Shown here: one piece after another, positions 1-9,321 of the stretch | Layout of the letters: each line of letters opens with the position of its first letter | How positions within the stretch are numbered: position 1 is the stretch's first letter | Source of the DNA: Undaria pinnatifida | Taxonomy: Eukaryota; Sar; Phaeophyceae; Laminariales; Alariaceae | Direction of reading: 5' to 3' | Assembly: GCA_012845835.1 (NCBI GenBank) | Contig: JABAKD010000001.1 | Coordinates: 10,607,718-10,671,717 of the forward strand | DNA: 64,000 nt | The notes under the pieces: model-generated | The model's database searches: none | Seen by the model: the letters and a program-made list of their open reading frames with translations, nothing else | Told to the model about the DNA's origin: nothing | Translations under genes and position numbers: made by a program

Positions 1-267
1 AATTTTTCTGCGGTGGCTAGGGGTCACTCGCGCGAGTAACCCCCCTGTTCCTTTGCAGTCTTAAGGTTTGGTGTATACCTTTTTTTGGTGATATCAATCG
101 GCAACACGCAATGGCAAGCTATACATACTGCGACCGAAAATCCGACTATAAAGTCTTCTTGTCCCTGAGGTACGTAGTCACTGTTGCCGGGACGATATAA
201 TACGATAGCTCAAACCCGGTAATGATAATGGAGGGGCATCTTCCCTACCGCGGCCTACACGTTGATA
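1..267. mobile_element. Truncated MITE (family M), cut by window edge
   Basis: This stretch aligns throughout with the complete 280-bp MITE at 17762-18041. Both share the block GTCACTCGCGCGAGTAACCC near the left end, a GATATCAATC/GAAATCAATC block in the middle, a GAGGTAC-GTAGTCACT block, and CTACCG-(T/C)GGCCT near the right end. The left terminus lies outside the window. No coding capacity is visible, so it is a non-autonomous element. Confidence 0.6.
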
Positions 268-900
268 CTATCCCACGCCCTAGATGTACACAGTGGGTAG
301 TGAAACACCTATTTTTTTTAGTGTTGAAAATACGCTATGTATGGTACTTCCCGACGGTATTGTGCGTTACGAAGGCGAGGCTCTTAAATAAGGGAATGCT
401 ATCAGCAATATAATGTGTGTCATCCTCTGTCGCGTAGCAGGTGTCAGGACAGAGATTATGTGTGTAAACCCAGAAAAAAAACATTGAATCCGGGGTCTAC
501 GGTAGGTATAAAACGTGGCAAACAACCGTCGCAAGAAAACAATGCCGCTTCGACTATATCTAGCTATCGTCTCCCTCCACTAATAATACATCAAACTAAT
601 TGGTGTCCCGAAACGATATTGATGAGCGCAATGCAACGCTAGTCGACAGCGACGGAAGAAAGGGTCTCTGAAGTAATCTCGCGATAACAAATGGAGGCAT
701 GTACCGTATTTGTAAGGGGAGGGGGGAGGAGGGGGAGAAGAACCTGCTTAAGTAGGGGATCCTGGGTGTGAGCTACGTAGTCACGTCTAAGAAGACACGG
801 AAATAAGGAGAAACAAAAGCGCGTGGAGACAATAAATGCACGATGACCGAAAATATAAACAACACGATACGAAACGAAACAAAACCATGGAATTGAACTG
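268..900. other. Non-coding stretch, nothing recognised
   Basis: Only short unconvincing frames occur here (63-75 residues, odd composition, no motifs). There is a short G-rich run near 717-740. I see no gene, repeat family member or RNA. Confidence 0.4.
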
Positions 901-903
901 AAT

Positions 904-1178
904 TTCACCACCTGCCCTATATATCCATATATATATCCATATGCATATCCATATATATCCATCCATACATATATACCCACATATATCCATATATATATCC
1001 ATATATAATATATATATCCATATACTTGTATATCCATATAAATCCATATATGTATCCATATATATCCATATATCCATATATATCCATATATATCCATATA
1101 TATCCATGTAGTCTATATCTATATATCCATATAATATCCACATATATATAATTGTATCCATATATATCCATATGTACG
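904..1178. repeat. TATATCC microsatellite
   Basis: An imperfect array of 6-10 bp units of the type ATATCCAT/ATATATCC fills this interval. On the minus strand it translates as Tyr/Ile/Trp/Met/Asp-rich frames ([10 protein letters not shown] type), which are satellite artefacts and not proteins. Confidence 0.9.
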
Positions 1179-1187
1179 TATATCGAC

Positions 1188-1487
1188 GACGCATGCTCCC
1201 GTAGGGATGAGGCTCCTCACTTAAGGGGAGGAGACGCTTTTCGGCTGAAATGGTTTCTGAATGACTGGCCTCCTTCTTCTTCACCCAAAATCGTCGCAAA
1301 CAGGAACATTTTTTTGTTTTGCGCGTGTGATGATTCTCGTCGTATACCTAGCCCATGGGACGTTTTGCATCCGGCCGCAGTCTTAATTTTCTCGCAAAAA
1401 ATATGTTTTTGGGACACCGGTCTTAAGCTCCCGAATTTAGGAGTAGTAGTAGAAAAAAAGTGGCTCACCTCTATCGTAGCACGCTGT
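1188..1487 (+). mobile_element. MITE family T, copy 1
   Basis: This is a full-length member of the most abundant repeat of the window. It starts GACGCATGCTcCCGTAG and ends CACCTCTATCGTAGCACG, which are imperfect terminal inverted repeats. Internal landmarks shared with the other copies are TGAAATGGTTTCTGAATGAC, an ACCCAAAATCGTC block, TACCTAG-CCATGGGA, and a GGTCTTAAGCTCCC-GAATT block. It has no ORF of its own. Confidence 0.8.
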
Positions 1488-1595
1488 CAGGATCCTCACA
1501 AAAAAAAGTATGCTCTTACGTTTTTCGCAGCTAGCTTGGCCCACCGCCCCCGGAAGAGCCAAAATATAATCAGGACTGAATAAGCTACACCTTTA

Positions 1596-2660
1596 ATGTG
1601 TCCGGTGCCGGGGGCACACTTCCACTGCGTTCGTAGCAGTAGTCCTGTGTTTCGAGTACACGAACTCCAAGCACACCGCTCTCCACGCCCCCCGCCCCCT
1701 ACCCTTTCTGCCCCCCCCCCACACCTGCGTGCGCGTGTTCCCCCGGTTGTAGCAGAGTACGAGGAAGAAGAGCAGGAGGTGAACGGGGAGGAACGGGGGG
1801 TAGACAAGGAGCAGGGCAAGGAGGGGGCGGGCGAGACCAGGGGGCAGGAAGAAGAAGGGGGGTACGAGGTGGAAGAGGGAGTTTATCGTGACTGCCGTGA
1901 TCACTGTCAGGGGGCGCCGCGGGTAGGCGGGTGGTCACGCCCGGGAAGCGATAACCCGGCCGATGTCCGAAGGACGCGGGGGGGGCGTCGTTCGTCACGC
2001 GGGGAGGAAAAGGCCGACGCTAACTTCTACTTTTCCAAGAAAAAGAGAGGAAACGATGCGAAAACGAATCGGAGACTGTTTGGTGAAGGTGATCGTTCCA
2101 CCTACTTTTGTCTTTGGTGCCGGCCGCCGCCATCAATTGGTGGCGACCGACAACGCCATTGCGCCGCGGAGTGGAGAAATTGCACCACAGCAAGCAAGAA
2201 CAAGAACAAGAATAACGACGACGAAACCAAGAACAAGGCCGGTAGCGGGAACAACACCACAAACGAGAACAACAACGCGACCAGCAACCATCACAAATAC
2301 AACCGCAACAGCAACATCATCGACGAGAACAGCAACAAAAACGACAGCAATGATAACAACAATGACATCAGCAACAACTCTAACGATGAAAACAAGAATA
2401 GCAACAGCAGCCTAAACAACGACAACAACAGCAGCAGCGATAGCAACCTCGACGGCGACCCTTGTTACGATGACGAGGAGGACGGGGGCCACGAAAACCA
2501 AGAAATACTGACAAAGTACTACCGCGAGAAGCCGGAGTCATACTTTTGTTCGTGGGAGTGTGCAAGGAGCTGGAACGCGCGGTTTTCGCCGGCGCAGGCG
2601 CGGTACGAGAGAGGACTCAAGATCGACGTAGCAGCCGGCCGGCTTGTCGCGTATCACTAG
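1596..2660 (+). CDS. Putative VLTF2-like (NCLDV late transcription factor-type) zinc protein with Asn-rich insertion
   Basis: This is a 354-codon open frame with an uncertain start. Residues about 1-110 are low complexity, with a Pro-rich then Glu/Gly-rich stretch. A CLWCRPPPSIGG segment lies near residue 173, and the C-terminus (about 310-354) carries YFCSWECARSWN followed by GLKIDVAAGR. The pairing of a CxWC knuckle before a Pro/Gly segment with a downstream FCSWxC knuckle is the signature I associate with the poxvirus A1/VLTF2 family, which is also found in algal giant viruses. In such proteins these knuckles sit close together. Here about 100 residues of Asn/Ser-rich sequence, made by AAC/AAT/AGC expansion, separate them. 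The frame follows a T MITE and no other viral gene is evident nearby. I infer an isolated, probably endogenised copy that may no longer work. The family call comes from two short motifs only. Confidence 0.42.
   Translation: MCPVPGAHFHCVRSSSPVFRVHELQAHRSPRPPPPTLSAPPPHLRARVPPVVAEYEEEEQEVNGEERGVDKEQGKEGAGETRGQEEEGGYEVEEGVYRDCRDHCQGAPRVGGWSRPGSDNPADVRRTRGGRRSSRGEEKADANFYFSKKKRGNDAKTNRRLFGEGDRSTYFCLWCRPPPSIGGDRQRHCAAEWRNCTTASKNKNKNNDDETKNKAGSGNNTTNENNNATSNHHKYNRNSNIIDENSNKNDSNDNNNDISNNSNDENKNSNSSLNNDNNSSSDSNLDGDPCYDDEEDGGHENQEILTKYYREKPESYFCSWECARSWNARFSPAQARYERGLKIDVAAGRLVAYH
2195..2450 (+). repeat. Trinucleotide-rich (AAC/AGC) low-complexity tract inside the VLTF2-like frame
   Basis: Degenerate AAC, AAT, AGC and ACG triplets dominate and encode a run of Asn, Ser, Asp and Lys. 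The tract lies exactly between the two putative zinc knuckles of the surrounding frame and looks like a microsatellite expansion kept in frame. Confidence 0.7.
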
Positions 2661-2820
2661 ATTTATCGGCACGCTAGCACGCATGGCAGAACATAGCTAC
2701 TGTGTAGTAGCTATCAAGGCACAAGACTCTATTTGTTGAAGAATTACCATGGTGGCATGCCTGTAGGTATATATATATACCGTGCCAGGATGGTGTTAGG
2801 CTGGTTTGGTGGATGTGATA

Positions 2821-3426
2821 CTAAATAGCATACATGGCACCGAGCAGTCTATTTGATCGTGTTGAAGTACAAAGTGATCCATGCCCAGGTGGAGACAGTA
2901 CAACAGCCGCCAGGGGGAGCTGGCTAGGCTTGGTGAAGCTGAAGGAGATAAATGCCACAGTAAGTAGCACAATACTAACAGTCTGATAGAAAAAATGTGA
3001 ACCAGATTGATTGATGTATGTACAGTAGTACACAATAGTTGCCAGGGCGGCAGAGGGTGGGCGCTTTGAGTTCAAGACAGTAGCTTCAGAGGTAACCATT
3101 TTCCTAAGCCTTATTTTCTCTTTGGTCATCCTTCTCGGAAAAAACACATAGGTCTTGACGCAACTGAAACTTCTGAAAGAGCACCCCTTGACGCGCGCTA
3201 CAAACAGCACGAGAGAGGTGACAGGGCTCCCTAGCTCTTCCCGGGCCTTCTCCGTTAGGAAATCCACGAAAAAACGCAAAACGTGTCGGTTCGGACTGCT
3301 GTAGTCCACTTTATCCACACCTGTTGCGAAGGGGGTGGCTAATTTTTTCCAGCATGATGCTGACTTCCGGGGCTCCTGGACCAAGTAACCCTTGAATACC
3401 TCGCTGAAATGCAAACACATTTGCAC
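2821..3426 (-). CDS. Unassigned coding-like region, possible exon
   Basis: A 201-codon open frame on the minus strand. I do not recognise the family. The first two thirds (about 3416-3040) have balanced, protein-like composition: WKKLATPFATGVDKVDY, then HVLRFFVDFLTEKAREELG, then a basic stretch MTKEKIRLRKM. A credible splice acceptor, TTTGCATTTCAG, ends at about 3406 on the minus strand, so this may be an internal exon whose true start is there. The last third, with hydrophobic and Pro/Ser-rich text, looks like read-through into intron or spacer. No catalytic motif is visible, and the frame could still be chance. Confidence 0.3.
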   Translation of the reverse strand: MQMCLHFSEVFKGYLVQEPRKSASCWKKLATPFATGVDKVDYSSPNRHVLRFFVDFLTEKAREELGSPVTSLVLFVARVKGCSFRSFSCVKTYVFFPRRMTKEKIRLRKMVTSEATVLNSKRPPSAALATIVYYCTYINQSGSHFFYQTVSIVLLTVAFISFSFTKPSQLPLAAVVLSPPGHGSLCTSTRSNRLLGAMYAI

Positions 3427-3469
3427 GCGGGGCAGCTCATCAATCCCGCATTTGGTGATCTACTTATAT

Positions 3470-3565
3470 TTGGGGGGGGATGCGTATGGTCTAGCTCCTG
3501 TCACCGGGTGGGAGCCGTACCATCTGCACGATCTACAGCAAACGGTTCAACGTGACGGATCTGTT
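3470..3565. repeat. Dispersed repeat Y, copy 1
   Basis: The block TATGGTCTAGCTCCTGTCAC...GGGTGGGAGCCGTACCATCTGCACGATCT is shared with 43228-43290, where TATGGTCTATAGCTCATGCTAC precedes the same GGGTGGGAGCCGTAC motif, and in shorter form with 43411-43440. No coding role is evident. Confidence 0.6.
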
Positions 3566-3754
3566 CTCTCTACATTCATGTATCCTCCGACCGGCGGGTA
3601 CATAGTCAGTTACTACAGAAAATCTGGATCGTGATCTGTCCGAGGTGTTCAAACATTCGGATTTTACAGTAGTATCCTATGTGTGCCGAGGCCATGGCAT
3701 TGTTCACCGAGTTGCGCTCTCAGGGATGGTGTACAGTATTGACATTTTTCCCGC

Positions 3755-4600
3755 GCGGAAGTTCGAGGGTATTCGGTTGGAGCCCCATAGGAGCCCAACG
3801 GGGGCCCATGGGAGCCACCATGGGATCCCCATACGACCCCATGGGAGCTCCAAGGGCGGCACATTGACGGCTCAAGGGAAACCATTGGGCGGCCAATTGG
3901 ATACCCAGGGGAGACCCAAGGGATACCCATGAAAGCCCCATAGGACGCCGATGGGAGACCCATGGGAGCCCACGGGAGACCCATGGGAGCACATTAACAC
4001 TCATAGTACCCAATAGGCGACTCATGTGAGCAAATTTCAGCTCCATGAGGCCGCATGGGAGACCCATGGGAGCCCACTAGAGACCCATGGAAGCCCCATG
4101 GGAACCCATGGAAGGCCCGTTGTAGCCCTATGAGAGACCCATGGGAGGTTCACATGGGAGACCCATGGGAGACACATAGAACACCATTGAAGCCCAACGG
4201 GACAACGTGGCAGACCCATGTGGAGACCAATGTGGGTTCCCGTGGGAGCCCCATAGGAGGCCCATGGGACCCCACTGGAGCCCACAAAACGCCATAGAAG
4301 ACCCTCGTGAGGCCCGTGGGACCCCATTGGAGCTGACGAAACGCCGTAGGAGACCCTCGTGAGGCCCGTGGGACCCCATGGAAGCCCCATACGAAACCCA
4401 TGGCAGACCCATAGGACTATGTTCTTGAGCGAATGTAACTCCATTGGAGACTCATGGGCTAGACCAATGGGACTCCATGAAACTTGATAGGAGACCCGTG
4501 GGTAGCCCATAGGAGCTCCGTGGGTGCCTATGGGCAAGTAACGATATACCCTTGAGCGACTCTTTGGTACCTTGAGCGGGTATTTGGCGCCCATGGGCTA
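3755..4600. repeat. CCCATGGGAGA satellite, block 1
   Basis: A long degenerate array built from 9-12 bp units close to CCCATGGGAGAC or CCCATGGGAGCC. All frames translate to repetitive Met-Gly-Leu-Pro-Trp-Val-Ser (minus) or Gly-Asp-Pro-Trp-Glu (plus) text. Almost every unit has an NcoI-type CCATGG core, which is itself palindromic. Confidence 0.85.
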
Positions 4601-4734
4601 ACATTGTCAAATTTACGGAAATCCAAGAAAAACCATGTCAGCCCGATGTAGAGCTCGCTGATTAAAAGGTACAACAGGGTAGGGTACCGGGTGTTACATT
4701 ATTGGCGTTTCAGACTAATAATCTAGTTCCCCAC

Positions 4735-5022
4735 CGGCATGGGCTACCCATGGCAAACCCATGGGGCCCCACGGGAGACTCATGGGAGACCCGTGAGACA
4801 CCCCAGTGGAGCCCAACGGGAGACGCATGACAGACCCATGGGTCTCGTATGCGTCGCATGGGCTCCGATGGGTCCCCAATTCGTCTCATGGGCTCCAATG
4901 GACTTCCGTGGGTCTCCCGTGGGCTTCCATGGAGCCCATGGGTCTGCCATGGCTCTTCCATTCGGTCCCATGAGGTGTGGGCTATGATGGCCCCCACGGG
5001 TCTCCCAAGGGTCCACGGGATT
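4735..5022. repeat. CCATGGG satellite, block 2 with strand switch
   Basis: The left half (about 4735-4840) carries CCCATGGCAAACCCATGGGGCC-type units in the same sense as block 1. The right half (about 4845-5020) carries their reverse complement, GGGTCTCCCGTGGGCTTCCATGG. The array therefore folds on itself around 4840. About 135 bp of unrelated sequence separates it from block 1. Confidence 0.75.
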
Positions 5023-5059
5023 TACACACAAGTGGAGGTACCCCGCCCATGCGCATTCT

Positions 5060-5730
5060 CTTACAAGGTTCCATATATTGTCGTGCAACCTCAATCTCCC
5101 CCACATTGTTCAACTTGGAGCGTTTCTGGAAGTTTGCGCAGCCTGTGTGCTGCTTGGGGTGGTAAATCTCGCCAAAATAATACAGAATGCATCAATTGTT
5201 CGGCACGAGGGCTGCAAAGGCACCTATTTCTGAACTCGTTGTAGAACCTCACTTTACCCTTTACGGTTTAATCTCGGCGTTTCTGGAGGTTTGTGCAGGC
5301 TGCACGTGTTGCTCGAGGTTGCAAATCTGTATAAAATCGCAAACGCGGGATGTATATTTCGGCAGAAACGTTGCCAAATCACTTATTCCTGAACACGTTG
5401 AAGAACCTCATTTTACCCTACATAGTCCAACTTGGAGCGTGTCTGGAGGCGTATTGAGGCCGTGTGCTGCTTGGGGTTGTGAACCTTGCTAGAGTAACAC
5501 AGATTGTGCAAATGATCCGGCAAGAGGGTTTCCGAGATAAATTTGCCTGACCCCTTGTGCAGTCTCATTCTACCGTACACAGTGTACAACCTCGGGCGTT
5601 TCTGGAAGTTTGTACAGCTCGTGTGCTGCTCAAGGTTGTGGATCTTCCCAGAAACCCGCAGGTTGTGCAAAATGATTCGGCGCAAAGGTTTCATGGCCAA
5701 AATATTTCGGGAGATATTTCATTCGTATCC
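5060..5730. repeat. 158-bp tandem repeat (about four units)
   Basis: The landmark GAGCGTTTCTGGAAGTTTG recurs in diverged form at about 5118, 5275, 5436 and 5594, giving a period of 157-160 bp. Each unit also carries GAACCTCA-TTTACC, GTGTGCTGCTTGGGGTTGT and a TTGTGCAAATGATTCGGC-like block. Units differ by roughly a fifth to a third of positions, so the array is old. Open frames here are repeat translations. Confidence 0.8.
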
Positions 5731-5829
5731 TTGTTGTATGATCATTCGCGCAATCCAACCCTGCCGTTTGGGGTTGCTGAACGACAGGTGTTGGGCGAAA
5801 CGCAGCGTAACGTGAAAAAGGGCAAGCGT

Positions 5830-7350
5830 TGCATGTTTTCGGTCGAGACAATCATCCGCAACAGCCCGCCCCGAACAGAGATGAATACGCGCGGAAACCA
5901 CACAAGAACGCGTTCTCAACTTCGAAACAGTTTTTCGCACTACGTGTCACGAAACATGTGTTGCGTAGGTGGCTGCGTCCACAATGTTCTACGAACCCGA
6001 TAACTATTCACGTACTGTTTAGTATTGTACATTGCCAAACTCAACCTATATGGTGCTCTCACACACTTGATACAGTAAAGACGCATGCACCATCAGCCTC
6101 CGCAGTGTGGTTCGACATCAACACCCAATGCACAAACCACTCAAACCCAAAAGACACAGGACAACCGCGCCCATTTTTTCTGCCCGTGTAACGCAATAAG
6201 CAATTGCCTCCCTGAATCATCTGTAGTATATTTAAACCTTTTGTCAAAACCGACAGCAGAGATAAATAGAGTCGAAACCGAACGGCGACGCTACAACGGA
6301 GACCGTGTTGTGCATTCAACGTTCTCTAGACTCAATGCTTAACATTCATTGAGTACTGAACGCTAGAGTATACACTATAAAAATAAGTCACATGCTGTTG
6401 TATTGAGGATAACGCGAAATGTCTCACCTCGCGTATCGCATGCGAATACTCGAGGACCAAACACAACATGAACCAATTGGCAGCTGGTATTACCATAGGC
6501 AACCCGTGCTCTCCCCGAAAGACAAGTCATTGGTACCCCTGCTCCCGCCCACTGACGTTGGCGGCAAGAGGAAGAAGGCCCGGACCTCCGTAACCAACTC
6601 GAACTATTCATAGAGCAGCGGCGAGCACAGGAACTCGAACTCGTACTCTGCGTATGCGCGCATATATGACTATGCTATGTGAAATAAGCTGCATGAATGG
6701 ATCTCCTGTTTCTCCACAAACATGACTAGGGTCCAATATTACCGAAACACTACTAACCAAGCGCAACCTCTCGTGAAAAAGAAACTCTTGCTACTATAAC
6801 ACCATTTCAAGATTCCCTCAGCACACGTGCAACATATAAACGACTGCGAGAAGGCTCTATCGGCTGAACGATGCATGAGACACACACCGAAAAAATATCT
6901 TTCGAAAAATCCAAAACAGATCCCGCAGCTCTGCTCAATAAAACCGGACATTTATCGTTGGATGGCCAAAATACTTGAACGTCGGCGCCAAATCCACACG
7001 CGCGGGCCTAACACACATCAAGACTACAAGACACAAACGGGGCGGGGGCGACGTCGCACCACTATTCGTGGGTACCCCTGCCTATTATTTCGGTGAGGCT
7101 AAGGGCGACAAGAGGGAGAACAAACTCTCAAATTGCGTTGTGGCCGCCCTCTCACGTCCTCATCGACCAGCTGTCCTAGCGCCTGGAGCATTGAATGACA
7201 CCAGCGCCCTTGTTGTGTAGTTGGTCAGCGTGTACTTGGCCGCTCTGACCCTTCCGAACCTGCTATTCTCTCGCCGGGACGTGACACCTTATCAACGTGC
7301 ACCAAGGTAGATATAAGAGAAGCAGCGTAAAGACTATCAAGAACAGCTTC
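5830..7350 (+). mobile_element. Decayed unknown transposon, copy A
   Basis: Copy A aligns along its whole length with the reverse complement of 17385-19130 (copy B). Shared translated blocks in the sense direction include KNAFSTSKQFF against KNACFDSKTFR, GQPRPFF with nearby AISN, RVETERRR against RVEAERVRE, DQTQHEPIGSWYYHRQPV against RQDKHNPISRRYGHRHPV, and MNVGAKS against MNIGAES. Frames are broken by stops and shifts in both copies. The similarity seems to be protein-like, since it persists at about 60-70 percent over 1.5 kb, but I cannot name the family. No terminal repeats were identified. Confidence 0.6.
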
Positions 7351-7386
7351 AATGCAAACGGTAGCTCAGAACAACAACGTTTGGGA

Positions 7387-7655
7387 GTCATCCCACACGG
7401 TGGTAGGGATTTTCGTTTTATGGGCCGAAACGTCGCCGGTAATGCTACGGTTAAGACCCTCAAGTGATCAAGCGAGGGACTACTGGCTCATCGGATGTGT
7501 TTACGCGAGTATATGTTTTCTAGGACGGGGGCGTATAAGTGTTGATCGAGTGGCGCGAACGAATGCCTTCGAAGTCACGTTTCGAGTGAGATATCGAGCT
7601 CGCATTGTTAAGGAGCTCAAAAACATTCTGATGTACCCTTACCGTGGGACTTTCG
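7387..7655 (+). mobile_element. MITE family U, copy 1
   Basis: It begins AGTCATCCCACACGGTGGTAGGG and ends CCTTACCGTGGGACT, an imperfect terminal inverted pair. Internally it shares GCGCGAACGAATGCCTTCGAAG, GAGATATCGAGCTC and GGAGCTCA with the copies at 12729, 14103 and 24290. It is non-coding. Confidence 0.75.
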
Positions 7656-7857
7656 GTCGTCTAAGAGAACGATGCAAGACTGGCAGGCACTTTCGTGAGG
7701 TCAATAACAGGTTGGACACACACCGAGTACATTGTTCGGAGTTCGGCGTACGTCCGCAGTACAATAACATTTATCAAGGTGTCCCTGTATAACCAACCCA
7801 TAATTCAGCGAATCAGCCAAGAAAGCAGGCAGGATCCACGTACCAGCGCCGCCTTGG

Positions 7858-8503
7858 CTCTCTCCGCCCTGTCAATCCCCGCTCTTGACCAAGGGGCCCT
7901 GCTGTTTATTTTCTTGGTCGACGGGTTGCCCGTCTGGCCTGGTGTACGGCTTCAGCACCTCCTTCGCCTCGACCCTCTTCGAAGTTATGTCCTCGACCGT
8001 AATTATAGTTTGCCACTCTTGCCACCATTCCCATCATCGTCTGGTACACTCTAAAATTTGAGGAGAGGTCGGTGCACCTCGCCTCCAAAACGAGCCGTTT
8101 AAGCCGTTGGTTGATCTAGCCCATTGTTTTATTTTCGGCTCTCAACAACCATCTGAGAGGATGTGCGCCAACTGAGAGGATGTGCGCCATCTGAGAGGAT
8201 GTGCGATGTATTCACCTTTGTTCACGCCATGACATTCTTTAGAACCGACATATAGAAAAGTCGAACGAAAATTCAACGGTTTGAACGGCTCGTTTTGGGG
8301 CTGAATGCACCGACCTCTACGCTTTACCGGGCGATAATGGGAATCTTGGTAACAGTGGTCAACGATACTACGGTCAAGGACATAACGTCTAATAATGTCG
8401 AGGCGGAAGAGGTGCTGAAGCCGTACACCAGGTCAATCGGTCCGAGAAAAGGAGCGAGATGGCCGCTTGTTCAAGGTCGGGATAGACAGGGCGAAAGGAG
8501 CTT
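7858..8503. mobile_element. Foldback structure F2 (arms 7858-8103 and 8281-8503)
   Basis: The right arm is the reverse complement of the left over about 220 bp. CCCTGTCAATCCCCGCTCTTGACC pairs with GGTCGGGATAGACAGGG, GTGTACGGCTTCAGCACCTC pairs with GAGGTGCTGAAGCCGTACAC, and AACGAGCCGTTT pairs with AACGGCTCGTTT. Read outward from the centre, both arms encode a matching frame: DITSKRVEAKEVLKPYTR on one arm and DITSNNVEAEEVLKPYTR on the other. The spacer holds three copies of the 21-mer CATCTGAGAGGATGTGCGCCA in diverged form. Confidence 0.75.
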
Positions 8504-9320
8504 CATCGGGTTTTGGTAAGTGGATATATTGCCTGCTTTAGAGTATGTTTTATTGAATTAGGGGTTCATCAAGCAGAGCATGTGTTACACACATTTATGT
8601 CAAACCCATTACTTAACCAACGGTCGGTGTGTTTTTCTCGCTTTCTTTCATCACCAGATTGTTTGTTTTCGTATATTGTGGACATGAGAAATCGTAAATT
8701 TTCCTGCTGCAAAATACACTACATTCATAACTCGCTCGGCAAGGGCTCATAGTACACTTCTCGATACAAGCATAAGAAATATTTTGTTAAAAGTGTTCAT
8801 TAGGACTTACGAGGGGTAAACGTGCAAGAAGTGTGACGTTCTATTTTATTGGTATCAATATGTAATGAATTGTCTGTGATATATCTTGGCATTGATTCCA
8901 CGCGTCTAGTCCTTCGGGTATTTCCTACGTTACGTTTTGCAGACACGCCCTCGAGCGCCTACTAGCGAAATATTTTGAAATAGAAAGAAAACACGGGGTT
9001 CCTTCCTGCGTAAACGCCTCATAAATCTGTACCATTGTGAACGAAACTGTGAGGTCGCTCTAATGCTTTAGACATTTTTCGGTTCGTCTTCGGGCCTGAA
9101 CCTTCACGAGTGTGTTTCGGTTATATTTGTCCGCGGCGTGGATTGCATGCACCATGCACACAAAGCGTCGTGCATACACGGACACGGCTCCAAGCATCGC
9201 TGTTTTAGTTAAGCCAGAACTTTATTAAAAATCTTGTCGAAAACAAAGAATACGTCACCGAATCGTGGTCGCAAACGCCTCTCTCTGTCGTACGCTCGGC
9301 TATGAGTTTGGTCCAAACTC
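8504..9320. other. Non-coding stretch, nothing recognised
   Basis: AT-richer sequence with only short frames of 74-79 residues and no motif. I find no member of the repeat families named elsewhere. Confidence 0.4.
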
Positions 9321-9321
9321 C

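Noticed and set aside
639-1299. Overlapping minus-strand ORFs of 84-170 codons rich in Tyr/Ile/Trp/Met
   Set aside because: They are translations of the TATATCC microsatellite.
3645-5106. Many ORFs of 62-185 codons on both strands (Met-Gly-Leu-Pro-Trp-Val-Ser and Gly-Asp-Pro-Trp-Glu text)
   Set aside because: They read the CCATGGG satellite, which is open in most frames by its composition.
5301-6344. Possible CRISPR-like spacing in the tandem repeats around 5.1-5.7 kb
   Set aside because: The units are 158 bp, diverged along their whole length, with no conserved short repeat and unique spacers, in a eukaryotic context.
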